Source: Candidatus Contendibacter odensensis (lineage in GTDB: Bacteria > Pseudomonadota > Gammaproteobacteria > Competibacterales > Competibacteraceae). From it: a stretch of DNA of 64,000 nt. Below are positions 11,341 through 21,664 of this stretch, piece by piece (positions within the stretch are counted from its first letter, which is position 1; the number at the start of each line of letters is the position of its first letter). The DNA lies in the NCBI GenBank assembly GCA_002747185.1, contig PDTV01000006.1, positions 21,578 to 85,577 on the forward strand, in the 5' to 3' direction. The notes under the pieces are model-generated. The model was given only the letters and a program-made list of their open reading frames with translations, made no database searches and was not told the origin of the DNA. The position numbers and the translations under genes are program-made.

Positions 11341-12309
11341 ATGGATATCATACAAATTCGCACACCGATTGCCGACGATCTAAACGCTGTCAATGACTTG
11401 ATTCGTCGAGAACTGCGCTCTGATGTGATATTAATCAATCAGTTAGCGAGCTATATTATTGATAGTGGTGGTAAAAGGCTGCGACCTGTCACCACACTGC
11501 TAGCTGCACATGCTAGCGGCTACTCTGGTGCTCACCATCTGGCTGCAGCCGCCATTGTTGAGTTTATCCATACGGCCACTTTATTACACGATGATGTTGT
11601 CGATGAGTCTGCGCTTCGGCGTGGTCATGAGACGGCCAATGCAATCTGGGGTAATCAAGCCAGCGTATTAGTAGGTGATTTCCTGTACTCCCGTTCATTC
11701 CAGATGATGGTTAGCATCGGTAATATGCGTGTTATGGAGATTTTGGCTGACACGACCAATACCATCGCTGAAGGCGAGGTCATGCAGCTACTGAACTGCC
11801 ATAATCCTGACACCACTGAAGAACATTACATGGCGGTTATTCATTGTAAAACGGCCAAATTATTTGAGGCTGCAGCACAATTAGGCGCGATATTAGCCCA
11901 TCAATCCAAAGATGTAGAACTAGCTCTGGGTCGTTATGGAATGCATCTGGGTACAGCCTTTCAGCTCATTGATGATGTACTGGACTACAGCGCCTCCAGT
12001 ACCGAGCTGGGTAAAAATATCGGTGACGATCTTGCTGAAGGCAAACCGACCCTGCCACTGATTCATACCATGCGCCATGGCGCTTCAGACCAAGTACGTG
12101 CTATTCGGGACGCTATTGAACAGGGTGGCCTGGAGCATATTACGACAGTCCGTCGCGCTATTGAATCTACTGGAGCATTGGACTACACTGCCGAACTTGC
12201 CGCCAAGGAAGCCGAAAAAGCAATCGAGAATCTGGCGGTATTACCGGGTTCAGCTGCCAAAACATCGCTTGAGTATCTTGCCCGATTTGCAGTTAACCGC
12301 CGCTATTAG
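11341..12309 (+). CDS. ispB: Octaprenyl (polyprenyl) diphosphate synthase IspB
   Basis: IspB extends farnesyl diphosphate with isopentenyl diphosphate to build the ubiquinone side chain. Start ATG at 11341 gives 322 residues, matching E. coli IspB (323). Both aspartate-rich metal-binding motifs are present: LLHDDVVDE (FARM) and LIDDVLDY (SARM), along with GGKRLRP near residue 44 and GKNIGDDLAEGKPTLPLI near residue 225. An upstream in-frame start at 11281 would add 20 residues without family support. It is divergent from rplU. Confidence 0.97.
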   Translation: MDIIQIRTPIADDLNAVNDLIRRELRSDVILINQLASYIIDSGGKRLRPVTTLLAAHASGYSGAHHLAAAAIVEFIHTATLLHDDVVDESALRRGHETANAIWGNQASVLVGDFLYSRSFQMMVSIGNMRVMEILADTTNTIAEGEVMQLLNCHNPDTTEEHYMAVIHCKTAKLFEAAAQLGAILAHQSKDVELALGRYGMHLGTAFQLIDDVLDYSASSTELGKNIGDDLAEGKPTLPLIHTMRHGASDQVRAIRDAIEQGGLEHITTVRRAIESTGALDYTAELAAKEAEKAIENLAVLPGSAAKTSLEYLARFAVNRRY

Positions 12310-12334
12310 CAGCGCTGTCCCGTTCTTGGATGTT

Positions 12335-12411
12335 CGGAGTGTAGCTCAGCTTGGTAGAGCACTGCCTTCGGGAGGCAGGGGCCGGAGGTTCAAATCCTCT
12401 CACTCCGACCA
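12335..12411 (+). tRNA. tRNA-Pro (anticodon CGG)
   Basis: A complete cloverleaf with encoded CCA: acceptor CGGAGTG pairs with CACTCCG, the anticodon stem CTGCC/GGCAG encloses loop TTCGGGA (anticodon CGG, reads CCG), and the T-arm is GGAGG-TTCAAAT-CCTCT. It lies 25 bases after ispB. Confidence 0.98.
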
Positions 12412-12552
12412 ATTCTAACACCCATATCCTTCAATCCGATTTCCCTAATCCTCAAAAGGATTAAAGTATGCCCAGCCTTCCAGCGGCTAGTTTGGATATC
12501 ACCCCCGTTTGCGGAAAGCCGTTTATCCCATAAATTAACTTGGGCGATGACA

Positions 12553-12592
12553 GTGATCATACAATCCGGGAAGTGATCATACAATCCGGGAA
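12553..12592. repeat. 20-base direct tandem duplication
   Basis: GTGATCATACAATCCGGGAA occurs twice back to back. It lies in a non-coding stretch between two tRNA genes and was probably formed by slippage. A shorter variant (ATACAATCCGG) recurs near 30594. Confidence 0.8.
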
Positions 12593-12669
12593 ACGAATAC
12601 AGCAAAAGCACCATAATCTGTGCGTAATTAAAATATTTCTTAATTTTTTACGGCTAGCATTTAAGGGCT

Positions 12670-12811
12670 CTATTTTGGTTTTGCCAACGAAACAGCATTC
12701 TTAATGCTTATGCCAAAGTGCCGGCTCGTTTCTTCAAAGGCTAACCCTTCATTCGCCTTTATCCCAAATACTTTACAGCAGCTTACGGCGGGAATCTGGT
12801 GAATAGCCCAT
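12670..12811 (-). pseudogene. Remnant of an IS630-family transposase N-terminus
   Basis: Reading the minus strand from ATG at 12811 gives MGYSPDSRRKLL and a stop; shifting frame continues as NEGLAFEETSRHFGISIKNAVSLAKPK to a stop at 12670. The combination MGYSPDxRRKxL followed by an ETxRxFGIS helix-turn-helix is the start of IS630/Tc1-type transposases. The DDE catalytic part is not visible. This is a decayed fragment, not an active element. Confidence 0.5.
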
Positions 12812-13068
12812 AACTTAATAAGTATGCCCTTATATATCAGGTTATTTTGTTTTTGCTATACGAAAAGCTTTCGGCCGCGTCCAAAAAATAGTCTGCCCTT
12901 ACGGGGTGGCCCCATGAGTGATGCGAAAGTCACCGCCTTTGAAAAACGGCTTCATTGGAACGATACGGTCATAAGTACGTCGTTGGGATGATGCGGGCAA
13001 ATTAGCTGACACAGCCGTCCCACCCTTTGCGTATTACGAGGTGCTTTACAACATTACGCCTGGTTAAC
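12812..13068. other. Non-coding stretch between IS remnant and palindromic repeat
   Basis: No reading frame with convincing protein character was found on either strand. The stretch sits between the transposase remnant and the first palindromic repeat copy and may be residual mobile DNA. Confidence 0.4.
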
Positions 13069-13146
13069 AAATATAGCGGAACCAATTAGATTTGATTAAT
13101 TGGTTCCGCTATATTTGGCCATTTTAACGCGCAAGCGCCTGCGCTT
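13069..13146 (+). repeat. Two-hairpin palindromic repeat, copy 1
   Basis: A perfect 20-base inverted repeat (13069-13088 with 13097-13116) surrounds the 8-base loop GATTTGAT. It is followed by the linker ATTTTAACGCGC and a second small hairpin, AAGCGC/GCGCTT (13133-13146). Three related copies occur near 20.87, 30.49 and 32.0 kb. Confidence 0.9.
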
Positions 13147-13160
13147 CAAAATAAAGCCGC

Positions 13161-13186
13161 AAAAAAACCCGCATAACCGCGGGCTT
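13161..13186 (-). terminator. Rho-independent terminator of tRNA-Ala
   Basis: On the minus strand CCCGC pairs with GCGGG around a six-base loop and is followed by seven Ts. It lies about 35 bases downstream of the tRNA-Ala gene. Confidence 0.85.
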
Positions 13187-13218
13187 ATAAACTTATATAG
13201 ATACTGATGGAAAGCTCA

Positions 13219-13294
<76 letters not shown>

Positions 13295-13362
13295 ATAAAT
13301 CTGAAGCTATCTATTATACTGCTTTCTACTATCCCTGACTAGCCCTCAATGCTAAAACCGGT

Positions 13363-14250
13363 TTAAACGCGCCGTTGCAGCGCTGCAATCCGATCTTCTA
13401 ACGGTGGATGTGTCATCAATAATTTGCGCAATCCATCCCCCAAACCACCGTTGATACCCAGTGCAGCCATCTGCGATGGTAGATCCGAAGGCTCACTTAA
13501 TTGTCGCAGCCGTTCAAGTGCTGCAATCATCTTGCCGCGTCCCGCCAGCTGGGCGCCACCGGCATCAGCATGAAATTCACGATGGCGACTGAACCACATC
13601 ACAATCAATGAAGCCAGAAAACCCAGCAACATTTCCAACACAAAACTACTGACCCAATAACTGATCCCTGGGCCGCGAGACTGCTGATTATTACCGCTCA
13701 GCACCCGAGCAACCATAAAACCAATGATACGGGATAACGCAATGACAAACGTATTGAGCACACCTTGCAGCAAGGTCATCGTCACCATATCACCATTAGC
13801 AACGTGGCTTACTTCATGACCGAGCACCGCCTCCACTTCGTCAGCATTCATCTGCTCCATCAAACCGGTACTGACTGCAACCAAGGCATTGTCACGGCTT
13901 GCCCCCGTAGCAAACGCATTTGGTGTCGACGAATGGTAAATGGCCACTTCTGGCATACCGATACCCGCACTCCGCGCCTGCCGCTGGACAACTTCCACTA
14001 GCCAGCGCTCAACCTGAGTTCGGGGCTGCTCAATAACTTGTGCGCCTACCGAGCGTTTGGCCATCCACTTTGAAATCAACAGTGAAATCAAGGAGCCGCC
14101 CATGCCAAAAATGCCCGCGAAAATAAATAAACCGGTGTAATTAATACCGGCCTGCATCAGAAAACGATCCGCACCCAATAAGCGAGTGACAATGCCTAAT
14201 AAAGTCATCACACCTAGATTCGTTGCGATAAACAGCAAAATACGTTTCAT
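13363..14250 (-). CDS. htpX: Membrane zinc metalloprotease HtpX
   Basis: HtpX is an inner-membrane M48 protease that degrades misfolded membrane proteins under envelope or heat stress. The 295-residue protein matches E. coli HtpX (293). It has two N-terminal membrane segments ([20 protein letters not shown] and [18 protein letters not shown]), the zinc-binding HEVSH motif near residue 144, two more hydrophobic segments near 160-210, and the glutamate ligand in the [13 protein letters not shown] region. It ends with the conserved [12 protein letters not shown]. It lies 35 bases upstream of queA's stop side on the same strand. Confidence 0.97.
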   Translation of the reverse strand: MKRILLFIATNLGVMTLLGIVTRLLGADRFLMQAGINYTGLFIFAGIFGMGGSLISLLISKWMAKRSVGAQVIEQPRTQVERWLVEVVQRQARSAGIGMPEVAIYHSSTPNAFATGASRDNALVAVSTGLMEQMNADEVEAVLGHEVSHVANGDMVTMTLLQGVLNTFVIALSRIIGFMVARVLSGNNQQSRGPGISYWVSSFVLEMLLGFLASLIVMWFSRHREFHADAGGAQLAGRGKMIAALERLRQLSEPSDLPSQMAALGINGGLGDGLRKLLMTHPPLEDRIAALQRRV

Positions 14251-14284
14251 ATCAGCACCTTGATACGTAAAATAACAGCAGCCA

Positions 14285-15406
14285 TTAAAACCTTGGGCGC
14301 GTTAAAAACATGGCATCGCCATAACTAAAAAAACGGTAGCGCTGTTTGATTGCGTGATCATAGGCACGCAATATTTTTGTACGACCGACAAAGGCAGATA
14401 CCAGCATTAACAAGGTCGATTCGGGCAAATGAAAATTGGTAATTAACGCATCGACACAGCGAAAACGATAACCTGGATAAATAAAAATACGGGTTTCACC
14501 ACACCACGGTTGTGGCACACCCTCAGCATTAGCCGCAGCCGTTTCCAACGCCCGTACTACCGTTGTACCCACTGCAATGACCCGTCCACCACGTTGTCGA
14601 GTAGCCATAATTCTCTCACACACTGCCGCATCCACAGCAATCCGTTCAGCGTGCATCACATGTTCAGTCACGCGCTCTACCCGTAGCGGCTGAAAGGTTC
14701 CTGCACCAACATGCAAGGTGATAAAAGCCTGCTCTATGCCCAGTTTTGTCAGTTCATCAAACAATGCCTGATTAAAATGCAATCCAGCCGTTGGTGCAGC
14801 CACTGCACCTGGCTGGCGGGCATAAATGGTCTGATAACGTTCTCGATCTTCAGCATCAGGCTCACGGCTAATATAGGGTGGTAAAGGTAAACGCCCGTGC
14901 TTTTCGAACAAGCTTAGTAATGACTCGTCACTTTCGACAGTAATCTCGAACAAATCGTCCTGGCGACCCTGTACAGTTGCCGTAAAGCCAGCATCCAATA
15001 TCAATAGCCCACCTGTTTTGGGAGACTTGCTGGCGCGAATATGAACCAGTGCCCGCTGCTCGTCAACTAACCGCTCCAGCAATACCTCAATGCGCCCACC
15101 GCTCGCCTTGCGCCCAAATAACCGTGCAGGAATCACTCGGGTGTCATTAAAAATTAATAAATCATCAGAACGTAACAGTTGCGGCAACTCATGAAATAGT
15201 CGATCCTCCAGATGACCTGTGGCACCGTCCAGTGTCAGCAAGCGGCTGTTACTACGCTGTGCCAACGGATACTGTGCTATCAGTTCGGGGAGCAAATCAA
15301 AATAAAAATCCTGGCGCTGTGGCTCAGCGGCTATTATCGTTTGCTGGGACTGACACTGATTATTTTCCGGTTTCAACGAGCCATCATTGAACCCCTGCTC
15401 TCGCAT
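14285..15406 (-). CDS. queA: S-adenosylmethionine:tRNA ribosyltransferase-isomerase QueA
   Basis: QueA transfers the ribosyl group of S-adenosylmethionine to 7-aminomethyl-7-deazaguanine in tRNA, forming epoxyqueuosine. Family signatures include [49 protein letters not shown] and [12 protein letters not shown]. Length exceeds the usual 350 residues because of an N-terminal extension: family similarity begins about 30 residues in, at [16 protein letters not shown], and there is no closer ATG. ATG at 15406 is chosen; ATG at 15424 and GTG at 15457 are alternatives, the last running into the divergent dsbC-like gene's start. tgt is not in the window. Confidence 0.95.
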   Translation of the reverse strand: MREQGFNDGSLKPENNQCQSQQTIIAAEPQRQDFYFDLLPELIAQYPLAQRSNSRLLTLDGATGHLEDRLFHELPQLLRSDDLLIFNDTRVIPARLFGRKASGGRIEVLLERLVDEQRALVHIRASKSPKTGGLLILDAGFTATVQGRQDDLFEITVESDESLLSLFEKHGRLPLPPYISREPDAEDRERYQTIYARQPGAVAAPTAGLHFNQALFDELTKLGIEQAFITLHVGAGTFQPLRVERVTEHVMHAERIAVDAAVCERIMATRQRGGRVIAVGTTVVRALETAAANAEGVPQPWCGETRIFIYPGYRFRCVDALITNFHLPESTLLMLVSAFVGRTKILRAYDHAIKQRYRFFSYGDAMFLTRPRF

Positions 15407-15451
15407 AAACTCTGTATCTATCATTCCGTTGCTATAACTGTGGATATTAAA

Positions 15452-16216
15452 ATGCACAAAATCACATTAATTACTGCTTTACTTTGCTCTACCACCGTGC
15501 TGGCTGCCGAACAAGCAACACCGACTACAGCGGCCGATCAGCCTGATTCCAGCAAATTACAAGCCGCGCTTGGCGGACCAAAACCCGACAGCATTACACC
15601 TATCACCAGCCTGGGGTTATATGAGGTCATTATTAATGGGCAGATATTCTACATAAACAAGCAGGGTAACTATGCCATACAAGGTGATGTACTGAATCTG
15701 GATACCCGCGAGAACCTCACCGAAAACCGGCGTAATACCTTGCGCTCTGATGCTGTCAATACGATCGGTGAAGGTAATATGGTGGTATTCGCACCTTCCG
15801 AGAATCCGGTCAAACATACGGTCACAGTATTTACCGATATCGACTGTGGCTATTGTCGAAAAATGCACAACCAGATCGCGGAATACAATAAAGAAGGTAT
15901 CAAAATACGCTACTTGTTGTTTCCACGGGCCGGTATTGGTTCGGAATCCTTTAAAAAGTCGGTTTCGGTCTGGTGTGCTGATGATCGCCAAGCAGCATTA
16001 ACCCAAGCAAAAAGTGGCCAACCCGTTGATCCTAAGACCTGTCAAGATCCTGTGCAGGCACAGTTTGAGTTGGGTAGAAAACTGGGTGTTCGTGGTACCC
16101 CAACCATGATTCTGGAAAATGGCATCATGATTCCTGGCTATGTACCTCCAACACGATTAGCTGCATTACTGGCTCAAGATAGCGAGAATGCGTCCAACGC
16201 GAAAAACAACCCCTAA
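15452..16216 (+). CDS. dsbC: DsbC-family periplasmic disulfide isomerase
   Basis: The 254-residue protein has a signal peptide ([20 protein letters not shown], cleavage after about residue 20), a dimerisation-type N-terminal domain with [18 protein letters not shown], and a thioredoxin fold with active-site CGYC in [14 protein letters not shown] (about residues 128-141), plus the cis-proline segment GVRGTPTMI. This is the DsbC isomerase, kept reduced by DsbD in the periplasm. A second cysteine pair (WCADDRQ and KTCQD) matches the structural disulfide of DsbC. The start ATG at 15452 is divergent from queA, whose longest reading frame overlaps it. Confidence 0.93.
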   Translation: MHKITLITALLCSTTVLAAEQATPTTAADQPDSSKLQAALGGPKPDSITPITSLGLYEVIINGQIFYINKQGNYAIQGDVLNLDTRENLTENRRNTLRSDAVNTIGEGNMVVFAPSENPVKHTVTVFTDIDCGYCRKMHNQIAEYNKEGIKIRYLLFPRAGIGSESFKKSVSVWCADDRQAALTQAKSGQPVDPKTCQDPVQAQFELGRKLGVRGTPTMILENGIMIPGYVPPTRLAALLAQDSENASNAKNNP

Positions 16217-16895
16217 CCGGACAGGCATCCATAATTCTTCGGCCAGAAAACACACCCGCTCAATTTTGATTATGGCGACACACTAACGTTTGCCGGTGAT
16301 AGCCTTGAACTGAGCCTTGAACTGAGTGGACCAAAATTTATCAACAACCACGCTACCAGGAACGTACTATCTCATTGCCCAAAAACTGATGGTTTGACCC
16401 GAATCGTGGTGAATGGGTGATGGGGGGGGACGGATTTTACCCTACACTGCTGCACTGAATAAATTGCCACTGTTTGTTCGTGAGGGTGCGATATTGCCCT
16501 AATTTATGCGGGGGAGTTGGAAAATACGCTTATGGATTCAAGCCATATCGAGTTGCCTAAGCAATTAATTCATCCAAAGTTATCTTGTATTCTGATCCGT
16601 TGGCTCTGCAAGGTGGCAACCAATACCAACTGCCGACACCCTGGCGCAACCAGCAGACGCGTGCCCGAAACGCCTGGCACCTGTTCCAGGTGGGCTTGTG
16701 CCTGTTTGGTTTGTCAAGCCGCCTCCAGCCCGCTGCACAGCACGCCGTAGCAATGGCAGTTAATGGCCCTACGACCCACACACTCACTAACCCATACTAC
16801 TCACTAGACCCGCAGCAACGGCATGACCCTGTCGGCAGTTAGCCATAATAGTGCCTTACACCTTTTGTCGGCCAGAGAAACCTTTAATGTAGCCT
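16217..16895. other. Decayed intergenic region between dsbC and mazG
   Basis: About 680 bases without an intact gene. One recognisable fragment, a GH31-like tail at 16437-16502, is listed separately. A G8 run at 16422-16429 lies within this stretch. The reading frames at 16557-16842 on both strands do not resemble a known protein. Confidence 0.5.
16437..16502 (+). pseudogene. Fragment resembling a glycoside hydrolase family 31 C-terminal region
   Basis: The frame reads YTAALNKLPLFVREGAILP and then stops. The LPLFVREGAILP segment is the strongly conserved post-barrel strand of GH31 alpha-glucosidases and alpha-xylosidases. An upstream frame gives FDPNRGEWVMGGDGFYP, consistent with the same region displaced by a frameshift next to a G8 run. 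The rest of the enzyme is missing. Confidence 0.4.
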
Positions 16896-17681
16896 TCACA
16901 CTTTAAGCTTGGCTTGCTCCCATAACATATCCATCTCAGCCAATGTTACATTTTTTGGCGTTTGTCCTTTCTCCGCCAACTGCTTTTCAATATACTGAAA
17001 CCGTCGCTCAAACTTACTATTGGTTCCACGCAATGCCATTTCTGGATCAATTTTCAGATGACGTGCCAGATTAACAATAGCAAACAAGACATCGCCTAAC
17101 TCATCGGACAATCGCTCTGGTGGTGAATCATTCGCCATTTCATGCCGGATCTCGGCAAGTTCTTCTTCAATCTTGGCTAAAACCGGCTCGACTTGATGCC
17201 AGTCAAAACCAGCTTTTGCCGCTTTTCTTTGCAATTTGACCGCACGAATTAATGCCGGCAATGCTAATGGCACGCCATCTAGCGTACTGGTTGGTATCTT
17301 GCCTCGCCCTGCTTTCTCAGCCGCCTTGATATTCTCCCAGGCAACCGTTTGCTCGGTTGCATCTGCATAGTGTTCGTCAGCAAAAACATGCGGATGGCGA
17401 CGAATCATTTTTTCAACAATACCGCCTGCAATCTCATGAAAATCAAAGCGCCCCTCTTCACAGGCGATCTGCGCATAAAACACCACCTGAAATAATAAAT
17501 CACCCAATTCATCACGTAATTCTGCCCAGTCCTCACGAGCAACCGCATCAGCAACCTCATAGGCTTCCTCAAGTGTGTGGGGCACAATCGTGGCATAGCT
17601 CTGTTGCCGATCCCATGGGCAGCCGTTCACTGGATCACGTAGTCGCGCCATCAATTCCAAAAGCGCCGCCATTTCACGCAT
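16896..17681 (-). CDS. mazG: Nucleoside triphosphate pyrophosphohydrolase MazG
   Basis: MazG hydrolyses (d)NTPs to monophosphates and pyrophosphate, a house-cleaning role, and in E. coli lowers ppGpp. The 261-residue protein matches E. coli MazG (263). It contains both tandem MazG domains: the first with CPWDRQQSYATIVPHTLEEAYEVADAV and ELGDLLFQVVFYAQIA (about 20-100), the second with KIEEELAEIRHEM and LSDELGDVLFAIVNLARHL (about 165-215); the EExxE and ExxD metal-binding patterns are visible. It lies four bases from the YgiQ-type gene on the same strand, suggesting a two-gene operon. Confidence 0.97.
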   Translation of the reverse strand: MREMAALLELMARLRDPVNGCPWDRQQSYATIVPHTLEEAYEVADAVAREDWAELRDELGDLLFQVVFYAQIACEEGRFDFHEIAGGIVEKMIRRHPHVFADEHYADATEQTVAWENIKAAEKAGRGKIPTSTLDGVPLALPALIRAVKLQRKAAKAGFDWHQVEPVLAKIEEELAEIRHEMANDSPPERLSDELGDVLFAIVNLARHLKIDPEMALRGTNSKFERRFQYIEKQLAEKGQTPKNVTLAEMDMLWEQAKLKV

Positions 17682-17684
17682 GTC

Positions 17685-19931
17685 TTATCCTTGTTTACCC
17701 TTACGCCGTTTGCCTATTCCGCTGGGGCTACCCTGGCTGAAAGCACGTTTTGATTTTCGAGTCGTTGAAACAGCCTGGCTTACAGTATGACTACGAGGCG
17801 GCAATCCATTATGCCGGGTTAGAAATTGCTGTTTGTGTTTGCAACCCGTACGTACACCTTCACCGCCGCTTTGTCCTGTTCCCGCCGGTTGCCAGGTCGG
17901 GATTAAATGACGTTTTCCATTGCCAATCAAATCGGCACGCCCCATTTTGCGCAGCGTCTCTCGTAATAGCATCCAGTTCTCGGGATCATGATAACGCAGA
18001 AAGGCCTTATGCAAACGCCGTTGTTTCAACCCTTTGGCGGTAAAGACGATTTCACCCCGATCACGGTGAATTCCTTTCAGAGGATTACGACCTGTATGAT
18101 ACATGGCGGTTGCCAACGCCATTGGTGAGGGCAAAAAGGCTTGTACTTGATCGGCACGAAAACCATTGGCTTTTAACCACAGCGCCAGATTTAACATATC
18201 CTCATCCGTTGTACCAGGATGCGCTGCAATGAAATAAGGGATCAAATATTGTTCTTTACCCGCTGCCTTTGAGTATTTCTCAAATAATATCTTGAATTGA
18301 TTATAAGCCCCCATGCCGGGCTTCATCATTTTTGCTAACGGCTCTGCTTCAGTATGTTCGGGTGCAATTTTTAGATAGCCGCCAACATGATGACTCACTA
18401 GTTCCTTGACATAATCCGTGTCTTTAATCGCAAGATCATAACGAACCCCTGAAGCGATCAGGATCTTTTTAATGCCTGGCAAGTCTCGTGCCTTACGATA
18501 CAAGCGGGCTAGTGCTGAATGATCGGTATTCAGATGGGCGCAAATATCAGGATAAACACAGGATAATTTACGGCAATTCTTTTCGATTTCTGGTGACTTA
18601 CAACCTAGTCGATACATATTAGCCGTCGGACCACCAAGATCGGAAATAACACCGGTAAATCCAGGTGTCCGGTCACGAATATCGTCTATCTCACGCAAAA
18701 TTGATGCTTCAGACCGCGACTGAATAATGCGCCCTTCATGCTCAGTAATTGAGCAAAATGTACATCCACCGAAACAGCCACGCATGATATTGACTGAAAA
18801 ACGGATCATTTCATAGGCCGGAATCCGTGCATTGCCATACTTTGGATGCGGGACACGGGCAAAGGGTAAATCAAACAGCGCATCCATTTCCGCTGTACTT
18901 AATGGAATCGGTGGTGGATTCAACCATACATCACGATTGCCATGACGCTGTACTAATGCACGGGCATTACCCGGATTCGTTTCCAAATGTAAAAGTCGTG
19001 ATGTGTGTACGTATAACACCGCATCAGATTTGACCCGCTCATAATCGGGCAACCGAATCACGGTTTTTTCACGATCATGACGAACCATACAGCGCTGAAA
19101 ACGGACAGGCTGTATAGTGTTTTTATTTGTTTTATTCCTTGCACAGGCAGTATCTGTCGTTAAATCGACAGCATAAGGATTAGGGTGTGGTGATAGTAAT
19201 CCAGGCTGATCGACTTCAGTGGAATCGATCTCTAGCCAATCCTCTGCCAAATGGCCAGTATGAATAAATACTGTACCGCGAAGATCATGAATAGCTTTAA
19301 GCGACTGCCCGGCAGCAATACGATGGGCAATATCAACAATGGCTCGTTCAGAATTACCGTAAAGTAATATATCGGCTCTGGAATCCAGCAATATCGAACG
19401 CCGCACTTTGTCTGACCAATAGTCATAATGCGCGATACGGCGCAGGCTAGCCTCAATACCACCAATGACTATTGGTGTATCTGAATAGGCCTCACGGCAA
19501 CGCTGACTATAGACAATCACTGCCCGGTCAGGGCGTTTACCGTCCTCATTATTCGGTGTATAAGCGTCATTATGGCGCAAGCGTCTGTCCGAAGTGTAAC
19601 GATTGACCATCGAATCCATATTGCCTGCTGTAACACCAAAGAAAAGATTGGGTCGACCTAATTCTTGAAAAGCCTCAACTGAAGTCCAGTCAGGCTGAGC
19701 AATAATGCCAACACGAAAGCCTTGGGCTTCCAGTAACCGGCCAATAATAGCCATACCAAAACTGGGGTGATCGACATAGGCATCACCCGTAACGATAATA
19801 ATGTCACAAGAATCCCAGCCTAATGTATCCATTTCCGCGCAGGACATAGGCAAGAATGGTGCAACACCAAAACGGGCAGCCCAATATTTACGATACGAAA
19901 ACAGTGAGGGAGTTAACGATAATGGGGGCAT
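17685..19931 (-). CDS. ygiQ: YgiQ family radical SAM protein
   Basis: Strong match to YgiQ (UPF0313): the N-terminal [20 protein letters not shown] and [22 protein letters not shown], the cobalamin-binding-like region, then a radical SAM core with the [10 protein letters not shown] cluster motif (CxxxCxxC, about residue 395). Its reaction is not established. The ATG at 19931 gives about 748 residues; TTG at 19949 is the longer alternative. The C-terminal 60 residues are basic and low-complexity ([21 protein letters not shown]), as in many homologues, suggesting nucleic acid contact. It is probably co-transcribed with mazG. Confidence 0.94.
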   Translation of the reverse strand: MPPLSLTPSLFSYRKYWAARFGVAPFLPMSCAEMDTLGWDSCDIIIVTGDAYVDHPSFGMAIIGRLLEAQGFRVGIIAQPDWTSVEAFQELGRPNLFFGVTAGNMDSMVNRYTSDRRLRHNDAYTPNNEDGKRPDRAVIVYSQRCREAYSDTPIVIGGIEASLRRIAHYDYWSDKVRRSILLDSRADILLYGNSERAIVDIAHRIAAGQSLKAIHDLRGTVFIHTGHLAEDWLEIDSTEVDQPGLLSPHPNPYAVDLTTDTACARNKTNKNTIQPVRFQRCMVRHDREKTVIRLPDYERVKSDAVLYVHTSRLLHLETNPGNARALVQRHGNRDVWLNPPPIPLSTAEMDALFDLPFARVPHPKYGNARIPAYEMIRFSVNIMRGCFGGCTFCSITEHEGRIIQSRSEASILREIDDIRDRTPGFTGVISDLGGPTANMYRLGCKSPEIEKNCRKLSCVYPDICAHLNTDHSALARLYRKARDLPGIKKILIASGVRYDLAIKDTDYVKELVSHHVGGYLKIAPEHTEAEPLAKMMKPGMGAYNQFKILFEKYSKAAGKEQYLIPYFIAAHPGTTDEDMLNLALWLKANGFRADQVQAFLPSPMALATAMYHTGRNPLKGIHRDRGEIVFTAKGLKQRRLHKAFLRYHDPENWMLLRETLRKMGRADLIGNGKRHLIPTWQPAGTGQSGGEGVRTGCKHKQQFLTRHNGLPPRSHTVSQAVSTTRKSKRAFSQGSPSGIGKRRKGKQG

Positions 19932-20083
19932 CAGAGCAATAAGGTACAATAGCTAGCTTGAAGAAGTACTCATTATAAGGGGGCAAGCTGTAGATGCGAA
20001 CTGTTTAGGAAAGATCACCAGGCCATTCTAACACTTGATAAAACTGGACGCACAGTTCGCCAGTATTTTTTAGAAAAAATTGG

Positions 20084-20839
20084 TTATCGCCCTAAAAATA
20101 TTCTGAATAAAGACCGTATCCGATTTTTAATACTGAGCCGTTCCAGAACAATATGTTGCAACTCGGCAATCTGTTTTATTTCTTTAGAAAGACTATCAAG
20201 TTTCAACAAAATATTGCTATCAGGTCCGACATTCGATTTTTCCAGTGTATGGTCCTCATATGGCGGCAAATCTGGATCAAAAACCGGAATCCAGGCATGA
20301 TCGTGTGGCAAAAATACATTGAATCCCAAACTTACAAAATCTTCTTTTGACCATGTTGAACGGTGCGTTTCAAAATCATTATCAGGTACAGATTGTGGTT
20401 GAACATTTTTGGGTACCGATATAATTACTTTTCGACTTATTCTTTGCAGATTCTGTATAAATAAAATGCCCTGTTGCTTGTCAAGGTGTTCGACAATGGC
20501 CAGCGCCAAAGACAAATCATAGGCATTATCCGGAATTTTAGGTAATGCCGTCCGCACATCTTCAATAATTATATTGTTATATACCCATGAAGGCACATAG
20601 TCTAAATAATCCTCAAACCCCTCTATTGCATCTATTGTCGTTATCCACTGACCTTTTTGTGAACGATAATTCCTGAAAATTTTTTTATAAAATTCCTCGT
20701 CAAAGTAAAGATCAAGCTGAATCCGACTTAGCAGGCCATAAACCCCTAGACCACATCCGACATCAATAAGTTTCTGCGGCCTAATTCTAAGAATCTCTTC
20801 CATTATTGGCGTAATCTGCTGAACGTTACTATAAGGCAT
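20084..20839 (-). CDS. Class I SAM-dependent methyltransferase-like protein
   Basis: The 251-residue protein has a motif I-like SAM site, LIDVGCGLGVYGLL (about residues 24-37), then an acidic segment in TIDAIEG, and LSLALAIVEHLDKQQGILFI as motif IV/V, typical of class I methyltransferases. The substrate is unknown. The C-terminal 60 residues are predicted helical, possibly coiled coil (LLKLDSLSKEIKQIAELQHIVLERL). The gene is AT-richer than its neighbours and lies alone between the YgiQ-type gene and a palindromic repeat copy 27 bases upstream of its start, consistent with lateral acquisition. Methyltransferases of this sort occur in surface polysaccharide loci. Confidence 0.75.
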   Translation of the reverse strand: MPYSNVQQITPIMEEILRIRPQKLIDVGCGLGVYGLLSRIQLDLYFDEEFYKKIFRNYRSQKGQWITTIDAIEGFEDYLDYVPSWVYNNIIIEDVRTALPKIPDNAYDLSLALAIVEHLDKQQGILFIQNLQRISRKVIISVPKNVQPQSVPDNDFETHRSTWSKEDFVSLGFNVFLPHDHAWIPVFDPDLPPYEDHTLEKSNVGPDSNILLKLDSLSKEIKQIAELQHIVLERLSIKNRIRSLFRIFLGR

Positions 20840-20865
20840 ATAAGTATTATCCTGAGTATAGTACT

Positions 20866-20954
20866 ATATACGTAACCAATTAGATTTGATTAATTGGTTA
20901 CGTTATATCCATCTGTTTTAACGCGCAAGCACTATATCTTTAAGATAGTGCGTC
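20866..20954 (+). repeat. Two-hairpin palindromic repeat, copy 2
   Basis: First hairpin: a CGTAACCAATTA/TAATTGGTTACG stem around the GATTTGAT loop, with compensatory changes (GGA to GTA and TCC to TAC) relative to copy 1. The linker CATCTGTTTTAACGCGCAAG follows, then a second hairpin GCACTAT/ATAGTGC. The paired substitutions show that the stem is maintained. Confidence 0.88.
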
Positions 20955-21046
20955 AAAAAAAGCGATAGAGTTAAATATTTTAATTGAAGCACGGTTACTC
21001 ACAGCCCAACTCCAGGCATTTAACACAACAACGAATTCATTAAAAG

Positions 21047-21664
21047 CTAAATAGTATGATTCTGTAATGCAAGCATACGAATCAAATCCGAAAGCGATTC
21101 TGCCTGAAGCTTTTCCATCACTCGTTTGCGATGGATTTCCACTGTAGAGATACTGATGCCCAGATCAGCAGCAATAACCTTGTTGTAACAGCCTGTGGCA
21201 ACACGCTCTAATACCTCTCGCTCACGGGGTGAGAGCAATGCCATTCGCGTTGTTACTTCAAGCCGGTAAACCTGGTGACGACGTTCACGAGCATCCTGTT
21301 CCAGTGCCTCTCTGACTCGGTTTAATAATAGATCCCCTTGAAAAGGCTTCTCGATAAAATCAAATGCCCCTAATTTCATTGCTCGAATGGCCATTGGCAC
21401 ATCACCATGGCCGGTCATAAAAATGATAGGCATTTGAGCATCTTGTTTTTTGAGCTGTTCTTGCAAATTCAAACCGCTCATTCCAGGCATGCGCACATCC
21501 AGCAACAAACAACCTGATCGATAAAATGCCCCAGATTTAATAAAACTCATTGCATCGCAAAAAACCTCAACAGCAAACCCATTAGCGCGTAACAACAAGC
21601 TTACTGAATCGCGTATTGCCTGGTCATCATCAACGATAAAAACCGTGGGTATTTCTGTATTCAT
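21047..21664 (-). CDS. FixJ/NarL-type two-component response regulator
   Basis: The 205-residue protein has a receiver domain (about 7-120) with the acidic pair in VFIVDDDQAIRDS, the phosphoacceptor aspartate in LLLDVRMPGMSG (about residue 56), the threonine in FMTGHGDVPMAIRAMKLGAFDF and lysine in IEKPF; then a LuxR-type helix-turn-helix (LSPREREVLERVATGCYNKVIAADLGISISTVEIHRKRV, split here across about 144-185). This is the FixJ/TodT/StyR architecture. Its start overlaps the stop of the upstream kinase by four bases, so it is almost certainly translated with it. It is the only DNA-binding output in the cluster; targets are unknown. Confidence 0.95.
   Translation of the reverse strand: MNTEIPTVFIVDDDQAIRDSVSLLLRANGFAVEVFCDAMSFIKSGAFYRSGCLLLDVRMPGMSGLNLQEQLKKQDAQMPIIFMTGHGDVPMAIRAMKLGAFDFIEKPFQGDLLLNRVREALEQDARERRHQVYRLEVTTRMALLSPREREVLERVATGCYNKVIAADLGISISTVEIHRKRVMEKLQAESLSDLIRMLALQNHTI

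Noticed and set aside
16557..16842. Overlapping plus- and minus-strand frames of 75-85 residues before mazG
   Set aside because: Neither translation resembles a known protein; composition suggests mutual shadows in decayed DNA.
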